Below are positions 47,089 through 55,661 of a stretch of DNA of 64,000 bases, piece after piece. How positions within the stretch are numbered: position 1 is the first letter of the stretch; the number at the start of each line of letters is the position of its first letter. The notes below the pieces were generated by a model. It had not been told where the DNA came from. It saw nothing but the letters and a program-made list of their open reading frames with translations, and did no database searches. This stretch comes from Pseudomonas pergaminensis (GTDB lineage: Bacteria > Pseudomonadota > Gammaproteobacteria > Pseudomonadales > Pseudomonadaceae): contig NZ_CP078013.2 in the NCBI RefSeq assembly GCF_024112395.2, positions 1,302,001 through 1,366,000 on the forward strand, given 5' to 3'. The position numbers were made by a program, and so were the translations under genes.

Positions 47089-47655
47089 GTGACTGTGGTG
47101 TTGATAACGCAGCCTCAATTGATTCAAATCATGCCAGGCGCTCGCCGTATGGCGGGCCTTTTTTCAACCGCGCTGAATGCGACTTTTGTTCGGTACGAAA
47201 TCAACAGCGTGCAGCGCGCTGCCGCCTTTCTCGCGCAGATCGGCCACGAGTCCGGCGAGTTGCACTACGTGCGCGAACTGGGCAGTGACGCGTATTTGAG
47301 CAAGTACGATACCGGTGCGTTGGCTCTGCGCCTGGGCAACACGCCCGAAGCGGATGGTGACGGCCAACAGTACCGGGGCCGGGGGCTGATCCAGATCACC
47401 GGGCGTCGCAACTACCTGGCCTGTAGCCAGGCACTCTTCGGCGATGATCGTCTGTTGCGGGAACCGACATTGTTGGAGCAGCCGCAATGGGCTGTCGAAT
47501 CGGCCGCCTGGTTCTGGCGGAGCAACGGCCTGAACGAGCTGGCGGATCATGACCAGTTCACCACGATCACGCGGCGTATCAACGGCGGGCTTAATGGGCT
47601 GGAGGATCGTTTGCGCCTGTGGGCGCGGGCCAAGGCAGTATTATGCGCGTCTTAA
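47089..47655 (+). CDS. GH19-type endolysin (lysozyme/chitinase-like)
   Basis: 188 residues of the glycoside hydrolase family 19-like phage endolysins: AAFLAQIGHESGELHYVREL with the catalytic Glu in HESG (about residue 49), YRGRGLIQITGRRNY and INGGLNGL. It cuts peptidoglycan once the holin has opened the membrane. The start is a GTG at 47089 with AGGGGGG about nine bases upstream; a longer open frame overlapping the holin-like gene is not used. The protein looks intact and matches tailocin endolysins of P. fluorescens. Confidence 0.9.
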   Translation: MTVVLITQPQLIQIMPGARRMAGLFSTALNATFVRYEINSVQRAAAFLAQIGHESGELHYVRELGSDAYLSKYDTGALALRLGNTPEADGDGQQYRGRGLIQITGRRNYLACSQALFGDDRLLREPTLLEQPQWAVESAAWFWRSNGLNELADHDQFTTITRRINGGLNGLEDRLRLWARAKAVLCAS

Positions 47656-48113
47656 GCGTGTGCCGTTTGATCGGCGTTTGCCTGCTGATGGCTGCCGTCT
47701 GGCAGGTGCAGGCGTGGCGATATGGGGGGCGGATTGAACGCTTGTCGGCAACACAGGCGCAGGCCGCCTTGCATCAACAACAGGCTGAACAGGACAAGCG
47801 GCTGGCCCTGGAGCAACAGCTCAATGCCAGCGACCAACAACATGTTCGGGAATTGAGCGATGCGCAACGTCATCAGGCTGTTCTGCGCGACCGGCTGGCC
47901 ACTGCTGATGTGCGGCTGTCAGTCCTTCTCGACGCTTCCAGTGGCTGCCCAATGCCAGCCGCCACCGCCGCCGGCGGCGTGGTTCATGCAGCCCCGCGAG
48001 CCCGACTTGACCCAGCGCATGCTCAGCGAATTATCGGCATCACCGACGACGGCGACAGCGCCCTGATTGCCTTGCGTGCCTGCCAGGCCTACGTGCGCGC
48101 TGTCGCCCGTTAA
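47643..48113 (+). CDS. Rz-type inner-membrane spanin
   Basis: 156 residues with one N-terminal membrane helix (about 5-24), then a long Gln/Ala/Leu-rich coiled coil (about 30-90) and a C-terminal region ending RACQAYVRAVAR, as in phage Rz (i-spanin). Starts at ATG 47643, overlapping the endolysin by 13 bases. It spans the periplasm and, with Rz1, fuses inner and outer membranes at the end of lysis. The partner gene is nested within it. Confidence 0.85.
   Translation: MRVLSVCRLIGVCLLMAAVWQVQAWRYGGRIERLSATQAQAALHQQQAEQDKRLALEQQLNASDQQHVRELSDAQRHQAVLRDRLATADVRLSVLLDASSGCPMPAATAAGGVVHAAPRARLDPAHAQRIIGITDDGDSALIALRACQAYVRAVAR
47860..48066 (+). CDS. Rz1-type outer-membrane lipoprotein spanin, nested in Rz
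   Basis: 68 residues in the +1 frame relative to the Rz gene and wholly inside it. A short signal peptide with a Cys-ending lipobox (PLLMCGC, Cys18 or Cys20) is followed by a Pro-rich stretch (QCQPPPPP), the marks of Rz1 o-spanins. Nested Rz/Rz1 is the lambda arrangement. It is the outer-membrane partner of the i-spanin. Confidence 0.8.
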   Translation: MRNVIRLFCATGWPLLMCGCQSFSTLPVAAQCQPPPPPAAWFMQPREPDLTQRMLSELSASPTTATAP

Positions 48114-48194
48114 TCTCTTGTTCCAGTCTGTCGCTTGCATGGGCGATTTGCTCCTGTAGGGTAGGCAAATCCCCACCCACATCTGGAGACGACC

Positions 48195-48695
48195 GTGAAG
48201 GAAATCACTCAACTGGCTGCTGAACTGGGTCGCCGTTTACAGGTGCTCAATGCCCACGTCACCACGGCCGAGTCCTGTACCGGCGGTGGTATCGCGGAAG
48301 CCATCACGCGGATCCCGGGAAGCTCGGCCTGGTTCGAGGCGGGTTACGTCACCTATTCCAACCGCCAGAAGACCCGGCAGTTGAATGTGCCGGAAACGTT
48401 GTTTCCAAAAGTGGGGGCCGTCAGCCAGGAAGTGGTGGAGGCAATGGTCCGTGGCGCCCAGGAAAAAAGCCTGGCGCGGTTTGCTGTCGCCGTCAGTGGT
48501 GTGGCAGGGCCGGACGGTGGTTCGCCAGACAAACCGGTCGGCACCGTATGGCTGGCGTTTGGCGTGGGCGAAGAGATAACGGCCGAGCTTGAGCACTTCA
48601 CCGGCAACCGCGACGAGGTCCGCCGACAAACGGTAAAGGCCGCGTTAGAGGGCTTGTTGCGACGAGCTGCAGCAGAAATAGAAAATCAGGGGTAG
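48195..48695 (+). CDS. pncC: CinA C-terminal-domain protein, nicotinamide-nucleotide amidase (PncC)
   Basis: 166 residues: a stand-alone CinA C-terminal domain with TTAESCTGGGIAEAITRIPGSS (about 22-43) and GVAGPDGGSPDKPVGTVW. It deamidates nicotinamide mononucleotide to nicotinate mononucleotide. It is commonly called cinA in Pseudomonas and marks the right border of the tailocin site. It lies just upstream of recA. Confidence 0.93.
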   Translation: MKEITQLAAELGRRLQVLNAHVTTAESCTGGGIAEAITRIPGSSAWFEAGYVTYSNRQKTRQLNVPETLFPKVGAVSQEVVEAMVRGAQEKSLARFAVAVSGVAGPDGGSPDKPVGTVWLAFGVGEEITAELEHFTGNRDEVRRQTVKAALEGLLRRAAAEIENQG

Positions 48696-48722
48696 GCGAT
48701 CTCCGATCTTTGTGGAACAATA

Positions 48723-48738
48723 CTGTCTACTTATACAG
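48723..48738. promoter_or_regulatory. LexA (SOS) box of recA
   Basis: CTGT-CTACTTAT-ACAG is a perfect CTGT-N8-ACAG LexA site 42 bases before the recA ATG. Confidence 0.95.
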
Positions 48739-48779
48739 GTGTTGGCCGACCAGGCCTTATTGATTACGTGAGGACTTTA

Positions 48780-49838
48780 ATGGACGACAACAAGAAGAAA
48801 GCCTTGGCTGCGGCCCTGGGTCAGATCGAACGTCAATTCGGCAAGGGTGCCGTAATGCGTATGGGCGATCACGACCGTCAGGCGATCCCGGCTATTTCCA
48901 CTGGCTCTCTGGGTCTGGATATCGCGCTCGGCATTGGCGGCCTGCCAAAAGGCCGTATCGTTGAAATCTACGGTCCTGAATCTTCCGGTAAAACCACCCT
49001 GACCCTGTCGGTGATTGCCCAGGCGCAGAAAATGGGCGCCACCTGTGCGTTCGTCGACGCCGAGCACGCCCTCGATCCTGAATACGCCGGCAAACTGGGC
49101 GTCAATGTTGACGACCTGCTGGTTTCGCAGCCGGACACTGGTGAGCAAGCCCTGGAAATCACCGACATGCTGGTGCGTTCCAACGCCATCGACGTGATCG
49201 TAGTCGACTCCGTGGCTGCCCTGGTACCGAAGGCTGAAATCGAAGGCGAGATGGGTGACATGCACGTGGGCCTGCAAGCCCGTCTGATGTCCCAGGCGCT
49301 GCGTAAAATCACCGGTAACATCAAGAACGCCAACTGCCTGGTGATCTTCATCAACCAGATCCGTATGAAGATCGGCGTGATGTTCGGCAGCCCGGAAACC
49401 ACCACCGGTGGTAACGCGCTGAAGTTCTACGCTTCGGTCCGTCTGGATATCCGCCGTACTGGCGCGGTGAAAGAAGGTGACGAGGTTGTGGGTAGCGAAA
49501 CCCGCGTTAAAGTCGTGAAGAACAAAGTGGCTCCGCCGTTCCGTCAGGCTGAGTTCCAGATTCTCTACGGTAAGGGTATCTACCTGAACGGCGAGATGAT
49601 CGACCTGGGCGTACTGCACGGTTTCGTTGAAAAATCCGGTGCCTGGTATGCCTACAACGGCAGCAAGATCGGCCAAGGCAAGGCCAACTCGGCCAAGTTC
49701 CTGGCGGACAACCCGGACATCGCTGCCACGCTTGAAAAGCAGATCCGCGACAAGCTGCTGACCGCAGCGCCAGACGTGAAAGCTGCCGCCAACCGCGAGC
49801 CGGTTGAAGAAGTGGAAGAAGCTGACACTGATATCTGA
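48780..49838 (+). CDS. recA: Recombinase RecA
   Basis: 352 residues. Walker [10 protein letters not shown] (about 67-75), Walker [11 protein letters not shown], the L2 loop region and an acidic C-terminus ([12 protein letters not shown]) are typical. RecA forms filaments on single-stranded DNA for recombination and stimulates self-cleavage of LexA, and by family analogy of the PrtR-type repressor at 43056. GTGAGGA precedes the ATG at 48780; four codons upstream in the same frame are not used. Confidence 0.98.
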   Translation: MDDNKKKALAAALGQIERQFGKGAVMRMGDHDRQAIPAISTGSLGLDIALGIGGLPKGRIVEIYGPESSGKTTLTLSVIAQAQKMGATCAFVDAEHALDPEYAGKLGVNVDDLLVSQPDTGEQALEITDMLVRSNAIDVIVVDSVAALVPKAEIEGEMGDMHVGLQARLMSQALRKITGNIKNANCLVIFINQIRMKIGVMFGSPETTTGGNALKFYASVRLDIRRTGAVKEGDEVVGSETRVKVVKNKVAPPFRQAEFQILYGKGIYLNGEMIDLGVLHGFVEKSGAWYAYNGSKIGQGKANSAKFLADNPDIAATLEKQIRDKLLTAAPDVKAAANREPVEEVEEADTDI

Positions 49839-49846
49839 AGCAAACG

Positions 49847-50314
49847 ATGACCGTTGTACTGGATACACTCGTCGCCGTTCGGCGCACCGCAATGGACCTG
49901 CTCGCTCGCCGCGAGCATGGTCGGGTCGAGCTGACGCGTAAACTGCGTCAGCGCGGCGCGGAGCCCGAGATGATCGAAACAGCCCTCGACCGCCTGACGG
50001 AAGAGGGGCTGCTTTCCGAATCCCGTTACCTCGAAAGTTTTGTCTCCTACCGAGCCCGCTCCGGCTACGGCCCGGCGCGTATTCGCGAAGAGCTGAGTCA
50101 GCGAGGCCTGCAACGCGCAGATATCGACCTTGCCTTGCGTGAATGCGGGATCAACTGGCAGGCGCAGTTGGAAGACACCTGGCGACGCAAGTTTTCTGGC
50201 CATCTGCCTATTGATGCCAGGGAGCGTGCGAAGCAAGGGCGATTCCTGAGTTATCGCGGGTTTTCGATGGAGATGATCAGTCGCTTGTTGAGCGGTCGAG
50301 ACATGGACGACTGA
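49847..50314 (+). CDS. recX: Regulatory protein RecX
   Basis: 155 residues made of three tandem three-helix RecX repeats ([17 protein letters not shown], then [16 protein letters not shown], then [20 protein letters not shown]). RecX binds and limits RecA filaments. It lies 8 bases after the recA stop and shares its SOS promoter. Confidence 0.96.
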   Translation: MTVVLDTLVAVRRTAMDLLARREHGRVELTRKLRQRGAEPEMIETALDRLTEEGLLSESRYLESFVSYRARSGYGPARIREELSQRGLQRADIDLALRECGINWQAQLEDTWRRKFSGHLPIDARERAKQGRFLSYRGFSMEMISRLLSGRDMDD

Positions 50315-50324
50315 ATACTTCGTG

Positions 50325-50348
50325 TGGTGAGGGAGCTTGCTCCCGCCG
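50325..50348. repeat. Single REP-like hairpin after recX
   Basis: GGTGAGGGAGC-TT-GCTCCCGCC forms a short perfect core stem similar to other REP arms in the window. Confidence 0.5.
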
Positions 50349-50387
50349 GGCTGCGAAGCGTCCCCACCCCTCTAAACCACCGCCGAT

Positions 50388-50425
50388 AAAAAAGACCCAC
50401 TATGAAAATAGTGGGTCTTTTTTTT
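50388..50425. terminator. Bidirectional terminator recX / LOG-family gene
   Basis: AAAAAAGACCCACTAT ... ATAGTGGGTCTTTTTTTT with 11-bp stem and A/T runs lies between converging genes. Confidence 0.93.
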
Positions 50426-50437
50426 GCCTTCAAAAAA

Positions 50438-51550
50438 TCACGCTGGCTCCGGCGCCACTCGTTGCTGCGCCTTCCCCTGAGCTTGCGCCCAGTTCTCCGG
50501 TAGGTTGATGTAATCCACCAGCTCCCGCAGCCGGCCCTGATCGCGACCATTGAAGTTGAACACCAACCGCGTCAGATGGCTGAACCTCGGCTCATCATGC
50601 TCTTCGCCGGTATACGCAAGTTGCTGGAACTCTCCACTTAGCCGCAGGCTGGCGAATTCACCCTGCAAGTGGGCCAATGCCCGATCACTGAGCGGGTGAT
50701 GCATGCGCACCACAAACTCACGCTTCAACCAGCGGGTGGAGTGGAAGTTGGCATAAAACTGGTTGATCTCTTCCACGGCCTCTTCGGCGCTGTACACCAG
50801 GCGTACCAGCTTGAGGTCGGTGGGCAGGATGTAGCGGTTGGCTTCCAGCTGGCTGCGGATAAAGTCCAGGGCGCCTTGCCAGAAACCGCCGCCGGGCGCG
50901 TCCAGCAATACCACGGGTACCAGTGGGCTCTTGCCGGTCTGGATCAGGGTCAGTACCTCAAGCGCTTCATCCAGGGTGCCGAAACCGCCCGGGCACAGCA
51001 CCAGTGCATCGGCCTCCTTGACGAAGAACAGCTTGCGGGTAAAGAAGAAGTGGAAGGACAGCAGGTTCTCGGTGCCATCGATGGTCGGGTTGGCATGCTG
51101 TTCAAACGGCAGAGTGATGTTGAACCCCAGGCTGTGTTCCAGGCCGGCGCCTTCGTGGGCTGCGGCCATGATGCCACCGCCGCCGCCAGTGATCACCATC
51201 AGGTCCGAGCGTGCCAGGGCAGCGCCCACTTCGCGGGCCAGGGCATACAGTGGGCTTTCGACCGGCGTACGGGCCGAGCCAAACACCGTGACCTTGCGCC
51301 GCCCCTTGAACTGCTCCAGCACGCGAAAGGCATGGTCGAGTTCACGGATGGCTTGCAGGGTAATCTTGGCGTTCCAGCGGTTGCGGTCGTCCTGAGCCAT
51401 GCGCAGCACGGTGAGGATCATGTCGCGGTATAGCGGAATGTTCGGGCTGTTGGGGGCGATCAGCTGGAGTTGGGTTTCGACCTGCTGCGTGAGGTCGGCG
51501 CCGTTTTCTTCAAAATGTCGGAGCAGGCTGTCGTTCGGTTCGTAAGGCAT
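50438..51550 (-). CDS. LOG-family Rossmann-fold protein, PpnN/YgdH-like nucleosidase
   Basis: 370 residues. A central lysine-decarboxylase-like LOG fold carries GGGGGIMAAAHEGA and the hallmark PGGFGTLDEALE (about 190-201), which binds nucleoside monophosphate, flanked by extra N- and C-terminal regions. LOG proteins of this kind hydrolyse nucleotide 5'-monophosphates to base and ribose-phosphate; PpnN in E. coli is one. Length is shorter than E. coli PpnN, so the exact subgroup is open. Confidence 0.8.
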   Translation of the reverse strand: MPYEPNDSLLRHFEENGADLTQQVETQLQLIAPNSPNIPLYRDMILTVLRMAQDDRNRWNAKITLQAIRELDHAFRVLEQFKGRRKVTVFGSARTPVESPLYALAREVGAALARSDLMVITGGGGGIMAAAHEGAGLEHSLGFNITLPFEQHANPTIDGTENLLSFHFFFTRKLFFVKEADALVLCPGGFGTLDEALEVLTLIQTGKSPLVPVVLLDAPGGGFWQGALDFIRSQLEANRYILPTDLKLVRLVYSAEEAVEEINQFYANFHSTRWLKREFVVRMHHPLSDRALAHLQGEFASLRLSGEFQQLAYTGEEHDEPRFSHLTRLVFNFNGRDQGRLRELVDYINLPENWAQAQGKAQQRVAPEPA

Positions 51551-51927
51551 TCAACTTCTCCTTCTTCACAGAGGCGGGGCCTGCGGCGAGAAATTCGTCC
51601 GGCGGCCGCGACACTGCATGTGTCGCTGCATGCCCAAGGCATTGCACAGGTTCACCAGGCGGCAAACGGACTCTGTATGTTCCTTGTGATTTAAAAACCT
51701 TTGCACTGCAAGTCGCAGGAGGGCAACCCTCTTTTGCCCTGAAAATGTTACAGAACGGTGTGGAAACCATTGTGAACGGGCGGTTGGGATAGCGTGATCA
51801 TGGGCCGAAAAACCCTTGGCTGGCAACCGCTTATTGGTCACTCATCAGGGAGTTTAGCTGTGTACGGGGAGTTGAAGCGCAGGGAGTGCGCGCCACCGGA
51901 CGGCAGCGCGCGAGGGTCAGGCACAGG
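51551..51927. other. Intergenic region without a recognisable feature
   Basis: 377 bases. It includes the ribosome site and leader of the LOG gene (minus strand) on its left. A short dyad GACACTGCATGTGTC lies near 51610. No open frame, terminator or repeat is convincing. Confidence 0.4.
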
Positions 51928-52368
51928 TTACTTTTTCTTCTTGGCCGCAGCCGGTGCCGGGCAATCCGCTTCCACGAACTTCACCGATGCCACAGGACGG
52001 TTGGTCTTGTTCTCGGTGATTTCGTAGCGCATCACCGCGCCCTTGGCCATCAGCTCGCGGTAGCCTTTATTCAGGCACACGCTCTGGCCCAGTTGGAAAT
52101 ACACCGCCTTGGGGTTGGCACGCATCTGTTCCGCGCGGTCGGGCAACACGCTCAAGTGGTCGATCAGTTGCATACCTTCTACGGTGTAGGCGACTTCCAG
52201 GGTTTTTTCGTCGATTTCCCGTGGCAGGTCCTTGTTGCTTTCGGCCGCGACGCTTTGCAGTTTCCGGTTCATTTGGGCCTCCAGCAGCGAGGCCGCCTGG
52301 GCGCACACGGGCAATACCAGCGCGAGGGCGACGGATGGGGCGACAAAACGCAGCATGGAACGCAGCAT
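51928..52368 (-). CDS. PA3611-family secreted protein (quorum-sensing-regulated in P. aeruginosa)
   Basis: 146 residues with a signal peptide ending in AQA (about residue 25), a compact domain with the segments PREIDEKTLEVAYTVEG and VCLNKGYRELMAKGAVMRYE and a Lys-rich tail. It matches the PA3611 family, annotated as quorum-sensing-regulated virulence factor in P. aeruginosa, where it also lies near recA and erdR-dgkA. The biochemical role is unknown. Predicted to be periplasmic or secreted. Confidence 0.72.
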   Translation of the reverse strand: MLRSMLRFVAPSVALALVLPVCAQAASLLEAQMNRKLQSVAAESNKDLPREIDEKTLEVAYTVEGMQLIDHLSVLPDRAEQMRANPKAVYFQLGQSVCLNKGYRELMAKGAVMRYEITENKTNRPVASVKFVEADCPAPAAAKKKK

Positions 52369-52547
52369 GAAACTCTCCTGATTCGGTTACTGGTGCATAG
52401 ACCAGCCACTGCGCTGTGCGTTCAGTGGCGCGCAATTATAGGTGAGCCCCTGCCACTACAGCCAGGCGTATCGCTGGTAAACTGCGGCCACTTCCGCCTT
52501 CCACGAGTTTTTACCGTGTCGATTTACCCGTTCCAGCGGCGCATCCG

Positions 52548-53267
52548 ATGAGCCACGCCGTTTCCCGCCTGCGCACTCAGCGCCTGGCCCGCGCCGTCCG
52601 GCCGTTTCTTAATCGTGGCTCGCGTGCCGAGCGCTGCCCCGGCTGCCGGGTCATCCCCGAGTATTGCCTGTGTGCCTGGCGGCCAAAGGTCGCGGCGAAA
52701 TCCGCCATGTGCCTGCTGATGCATGACGTCGAGCCGATGAAACCCAGCAACACCGGCTGGCTGATCGCCGATGTCATCGACGACACCACGGCGTTTGCCT
52801 GGTCGCGCACCGAGGTCGATCCTGACTTGCTCACCCTGCTGGCCGACCCGCAGTGGCAGCCTTACATCGTGTTCCCTGGCGAGTTTGTCGCCGCCGAGCG
52901 TGTCGTCAGCGAAGTCACGGTGGAGGAGGGCAAGCGCCCGCTGTTCATCCTGCTGGATGGCACCTGGAGTGAGGCGCGCAAGATGTTCCGCAAAAGTCCC
53001 TACCTGGAGCATTTGCCGGTACTCAGCCTGGCCCCGGAACAGCTGTCACGCTACAAGCTGCGCCGCTCAAAGCGCGACGACCACTTCTGTACCGCCGAAG
53101 TCGCGGCCCTGTGCCTTGAGCTGGCCGATGACCCAGTAGCCTGCGAAGTGCTGGACGCCTACCTCGACGTCTTCAGCACCCATTATCTGGCGGCCAAGTT
53201 CCAGTTGCCCCTGGACCCGACGGACATCGTCCATACTCGTCTTGCGCCCCATGTACCGGCGGTATAG
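52548..53267 (+). CDS. DTW-domain tRNA-uridine aminocarboxypropyltransferase
   Basis: 239 residues. A zinc-finger-like CPGCRVIPEYCLC (about 25-37) precedes the DTW domain with the DGTWSEARKMFRKSP motif (about 139-153) and SKRDDHFCTAEVAA. TapT-type enzymes put the acp group of S-adenosylmethionine on a tRNA uridine (acp3U47). It stands alone upstream of erdR. Confidence 0.9.
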   Translation: MSHAVSRLRTQRLARAVRPFLNRGSRAERCPGCRVIPEYCLCAWRPKVAAKSAMCLLMHDVEPMKPSNTGWLIADVIDDTTAFAWSRTEVDPDLLTLLADPQWQPYIVFPGEFVAAERVVSEVTVEEGKRPLFILLDGTWSEARKMFRKSPYLEHLPVLSLAPEQLSRYKLRRSKRDDHFCTAEVAALCLELADDPVACEVLDAYLDVFSTHYLAAKFQLPLDPTDIVHTRLAPHVPAV

Positions 53268-53519
53268 CCAGACGACGTTTGCATGATGGCACCCTAAACC
53301 CTCACCCCGCTAAAATGCCCGTGGGCGTAGTGCTTGACCCCCTAGGCTACGCTGGGCATGCTGGGCGCCGATTGGGGTGCAACCGTGAATTTTCGACGTC
53401 GTTCCAGGTGCTTTTGACGTTGAGCGTGCCCTGTGGCGATGGCTGCCTGGCTGTCGCCTTGTGTACTGGCGAACCCTGAACCCATCAGGGCTCCCATAAA
53501 AAACAGGATCATTTAATCA

Positions 53520-54170
53520 ATGGCCACATACGAAATCCTGATAGCCGATGACCACCCGCTGTTTCGCAGTGCGTTGCACCAGGCCGTGACCCTGGGCCTC
53601 GGCCCGGACGTGCGCCTGGTCGAAGTGGCCAGCATTGCCGAGCTGGAAGCCCGCCTCACCGAAAAATCCGACTGGGACCTGGTGCTGCTCGACCTGAACA
53701 TGCCCGGTGCCTACGGTTTCTCCGGGCTGGTGCTATTGCGCGGGCAATACCCGCAGATCCCTGTGGTGATGGTCTCGGCCCAGGAAGAAGCCGATGTGGT
53801 GGTGCGCTCCAAGGAGTTTGGCGCCAGCGGGTTCATTCCCAAGTCCAGCGCGATGGAAGATATCCAGAAAGCCGTGCGTACGGTGTTGGATGGCGATGTG
53901 TCCTGGCCGCCGCAGGCATTTGAAGAAATCAACGTGTCCGACGAAGCCAAGGCCGCCCGTGATGGCCTTGCCAGCCTGACGCCCCAGCAGTTCCGGGTGT
54001 TGACCATGGTGTGCGAAGGGTTGTTGAACAAACAGATTGCCTACGAGCTGAGCGTCTCGGAAGCGACGATCAAGGCGCATGTGACGGCGATCTTCCGCAA
54101 GTTGGGCGTGCGAACGCGCACCCAGGCGGCGCTGCTCTTGCAACAACTTGAGTCAATTTCGCAGCATTAA
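53520..54170 (+). CDS. erdR: Response regulator ErdR (LuxR family)
   Basis: 216 residues: receiver with LLDLNMPG phosphorylation site (Asp near residue 60) and a LuxR helix-turn-helix (LTPQQFRVLTMVCEGLLNKQIAYELSVSEATIKAHVTAIFRKLGV). It matches ErdR, which in pseudomonads controls ethanol and acetate use (acetyl-CoA synthetase) and answers to a CrbS/MxtR-type sensor encoded elsewhere. The neighbour dgkA is the same as in P. aeruginosa, which supports the name. Confidence 0.88.
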   Translation: MATYEILIADDHPLFRSALHQAVTLGLGPDVRLVEVASIAELEARLTEKSDWDLVLLDLNMPGAYGFSGLVLLRGQYPQIPVVMVSAQEEADVVVRSKEFGASGFIPKSSAMEDIQKAVRTVLDGDVSWPPQAFEEINVSDEAKAARDGLASLTPQQFRVLTMVCEGLLNKQIAYELSVSEATIKAHVTAIFRKLGVRTRTQAALLLQQLESISQH

Positions 54171-54245
54171 GCTGTCAGCGATTCACGCTTTTTTGACTTT
54201 GCGTGATCTAGTTTCCCCACTCCTTTGGTTCAGTTGCCTACATCT

Positions 54246-54608
54246 ATGTCGCCTTTCAAGGGTCAAACCGGTATCAAACGTATCTTCAATGCTGGGGGGT
54301 ATTCCCTGGATGGCCTGCGCGCGGCGTTCACCGGCGAGGCGGCGTTCCGCCAGTTGGTGCTGCTTAACGTGATCCTGATCCCGGTGAGCTTTTTCCTGAA
54401 TGTCAGCCGGGTCGAGCGTGCCTTGCTCATCGCGGTCTGCCTGCTGGCGTTGATCGTCGAATTGCTTAACTCGGCAGTGGAAGCGGCGATCGATCGCATT
54501 TCCCTGGACCGCCACCCGCTGTCGAAAAACGCCAAGGACATGGGCAGCGCCGCGCAATTCGTCGCGCTGACCATGATCACCCTGGTGTGGGCCGTGATCC
54601 TGGTCTGA
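54246..54608 (+). CDS. dgkA: Diacylglycerol kinase
   Basis: 120 residues, the size of E. coli DgkA, with three membrane helices and the conserved ELLNSAVEAAIDR (about 69-81) and KNAKDMGSAAQF (about 92-103) motifs. It phosphorylates diacylglycerol from membrane-derived oligosaccharide and LPS modification back to phosphatidic acid. ATG 54246 is used; the longer start is in the leader. Confidence 0.95.
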   Translation: MSPFKGQTGIKRIFNAGGYSLDGLRAAFTGEAAFRQLVLLNVILIPVSFFLNVSRVERALLIAVCLLALIVELLNSAVEAAIDRISLDRHPLSKNAKDMGSAAQFVALTMITLVWAVILV

Positions 54609-54611
54609 CCT

Positions 54612-55538
54612 TCAGGCAATGCTCGGCAGCACGATCTCGTCGCTGCGCTGAACCCCGGCGGTGAAGGCACGGCATAACTCCAGGAACTCGCGCATGGCCG
54701 AGGTCTGGTACTTCTGTTTGTGCCAGATGAAGTAGAACTGCCGGGCCAGGTCCAGGTCCGGCGTCTCCACCGGCACCAGGCTGCCACGGCGGAAGGCATC
54801 GCGCAGCGCCAGCCGCGAAATGCAGCCGATCCCCAACCCCGACTCCACCGCACGCTTGATCGCCTCGGTGTGCTCCAGTTCCAGGCGGATATTCAACGTG
54901 CTGCGGTGGTGGCGCATGGCTTGGTCAAACGTCAGGCGCGTGCCCGAGCCCTGTTCCCGCAGGATCCACGCCTCGTGGGTTAACTCATCCATGCTCGCCA
55001 CACCACGCTTGGCCAGGTGATGCTGCGGCGCGCAAAACACCACCAGTTCATCTTCCACCCAGGTTTGCACCTCGATATCCGGGTGGCTGCAGTCGCCTTC
55101 GATTAGACCCAGGTCAATTTCGTAATGCGCAACTTGGTGCACGATATGTGCAGTGTTCTGCACATGCAGCTTCACCTGGCTCTCGGGGTGCTGCTGCATG
55201 AAGCTGCCGATCAGCAGAGTGGCCAGGTAGTTGCCGATGGTGAGGGTGGCACCGACCGCCAGTGAGCCGAAGCCGGACTTGCCGTTAAGCAGGTCTTCGA
55301 TCTCCTTGGCCTGGTCCAGCAGCGCTACCGCCTGGGGCAACAGTTGATGACCGAGCGCGTTGAGGCTCAGGCGTTTGCCTGCACGGTCGAATAATTGGCA
55401 GCTGGATTGACGCTCCAGCTCGGTAATCGAAGTGCTGGCGGCGGATTGAGATAAGGCCAGAAGGCCAGCAGCGCGGGAGACGCTTTCCTGCTGGGCGACG
55501 GCGACGAAGACTTGCAGTTGACGGAGAGTAAATCGCAT
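54612..55538 (-). CDS. finR: LysR-family regulator FinR
   Basis: 308 residues: N-terminal LysR helix-turn-helix (LRQLQVFVAVAQQESVSRAAGLLALSQSAASTSITELE) and a substrate-binding-like effector domain. It is divergent from fpr, as FinR is in P. putida, where it activates fprA under superoxide and other stress. The open frame extends far upstream but the LysR start at ATG 55538 is clear. The stop is 4 bases from the convergent dgkA stop. Confidence 0.9.
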   Translation of the reverse strand: MRFTLRQLQVFVAVAQQESVSRAAGLLALSQSAASTSITELERQSSCQLFDRAGKRLSLNALGHQLLPQAVALLDQAKEIEDLLNGKSGFGSLAVGATLTIGNYLATLLIGSFMQQHPESQVKLHVQNTAHIVHQVAHYEIDLGLIEGDCSHPDIEVQTWVEDELVVFCAPQHHLAKRGVASMDELTHEAWILREQGSGTRLTFDQAMRHHRSTLNIRLELEHTEAIKRAVESGLGIGCISRLALRDAFRRGSLVPVETPDLDLARQFYFIWHKQKYQTSAMREFLELCRAFTAGVQRSDEIVLPSIA

Positions 55539-55661
55539 ATCGATATAACCGATAACCCTTATCTTAATAATCCAGTTAACAGATATTGTCGCCGCCATTA
55601 GAATGCTGTGCAATTGCGCAACTACATTTGGCGCAGACCCATTTCCAGGAGTCCCCCGTAC

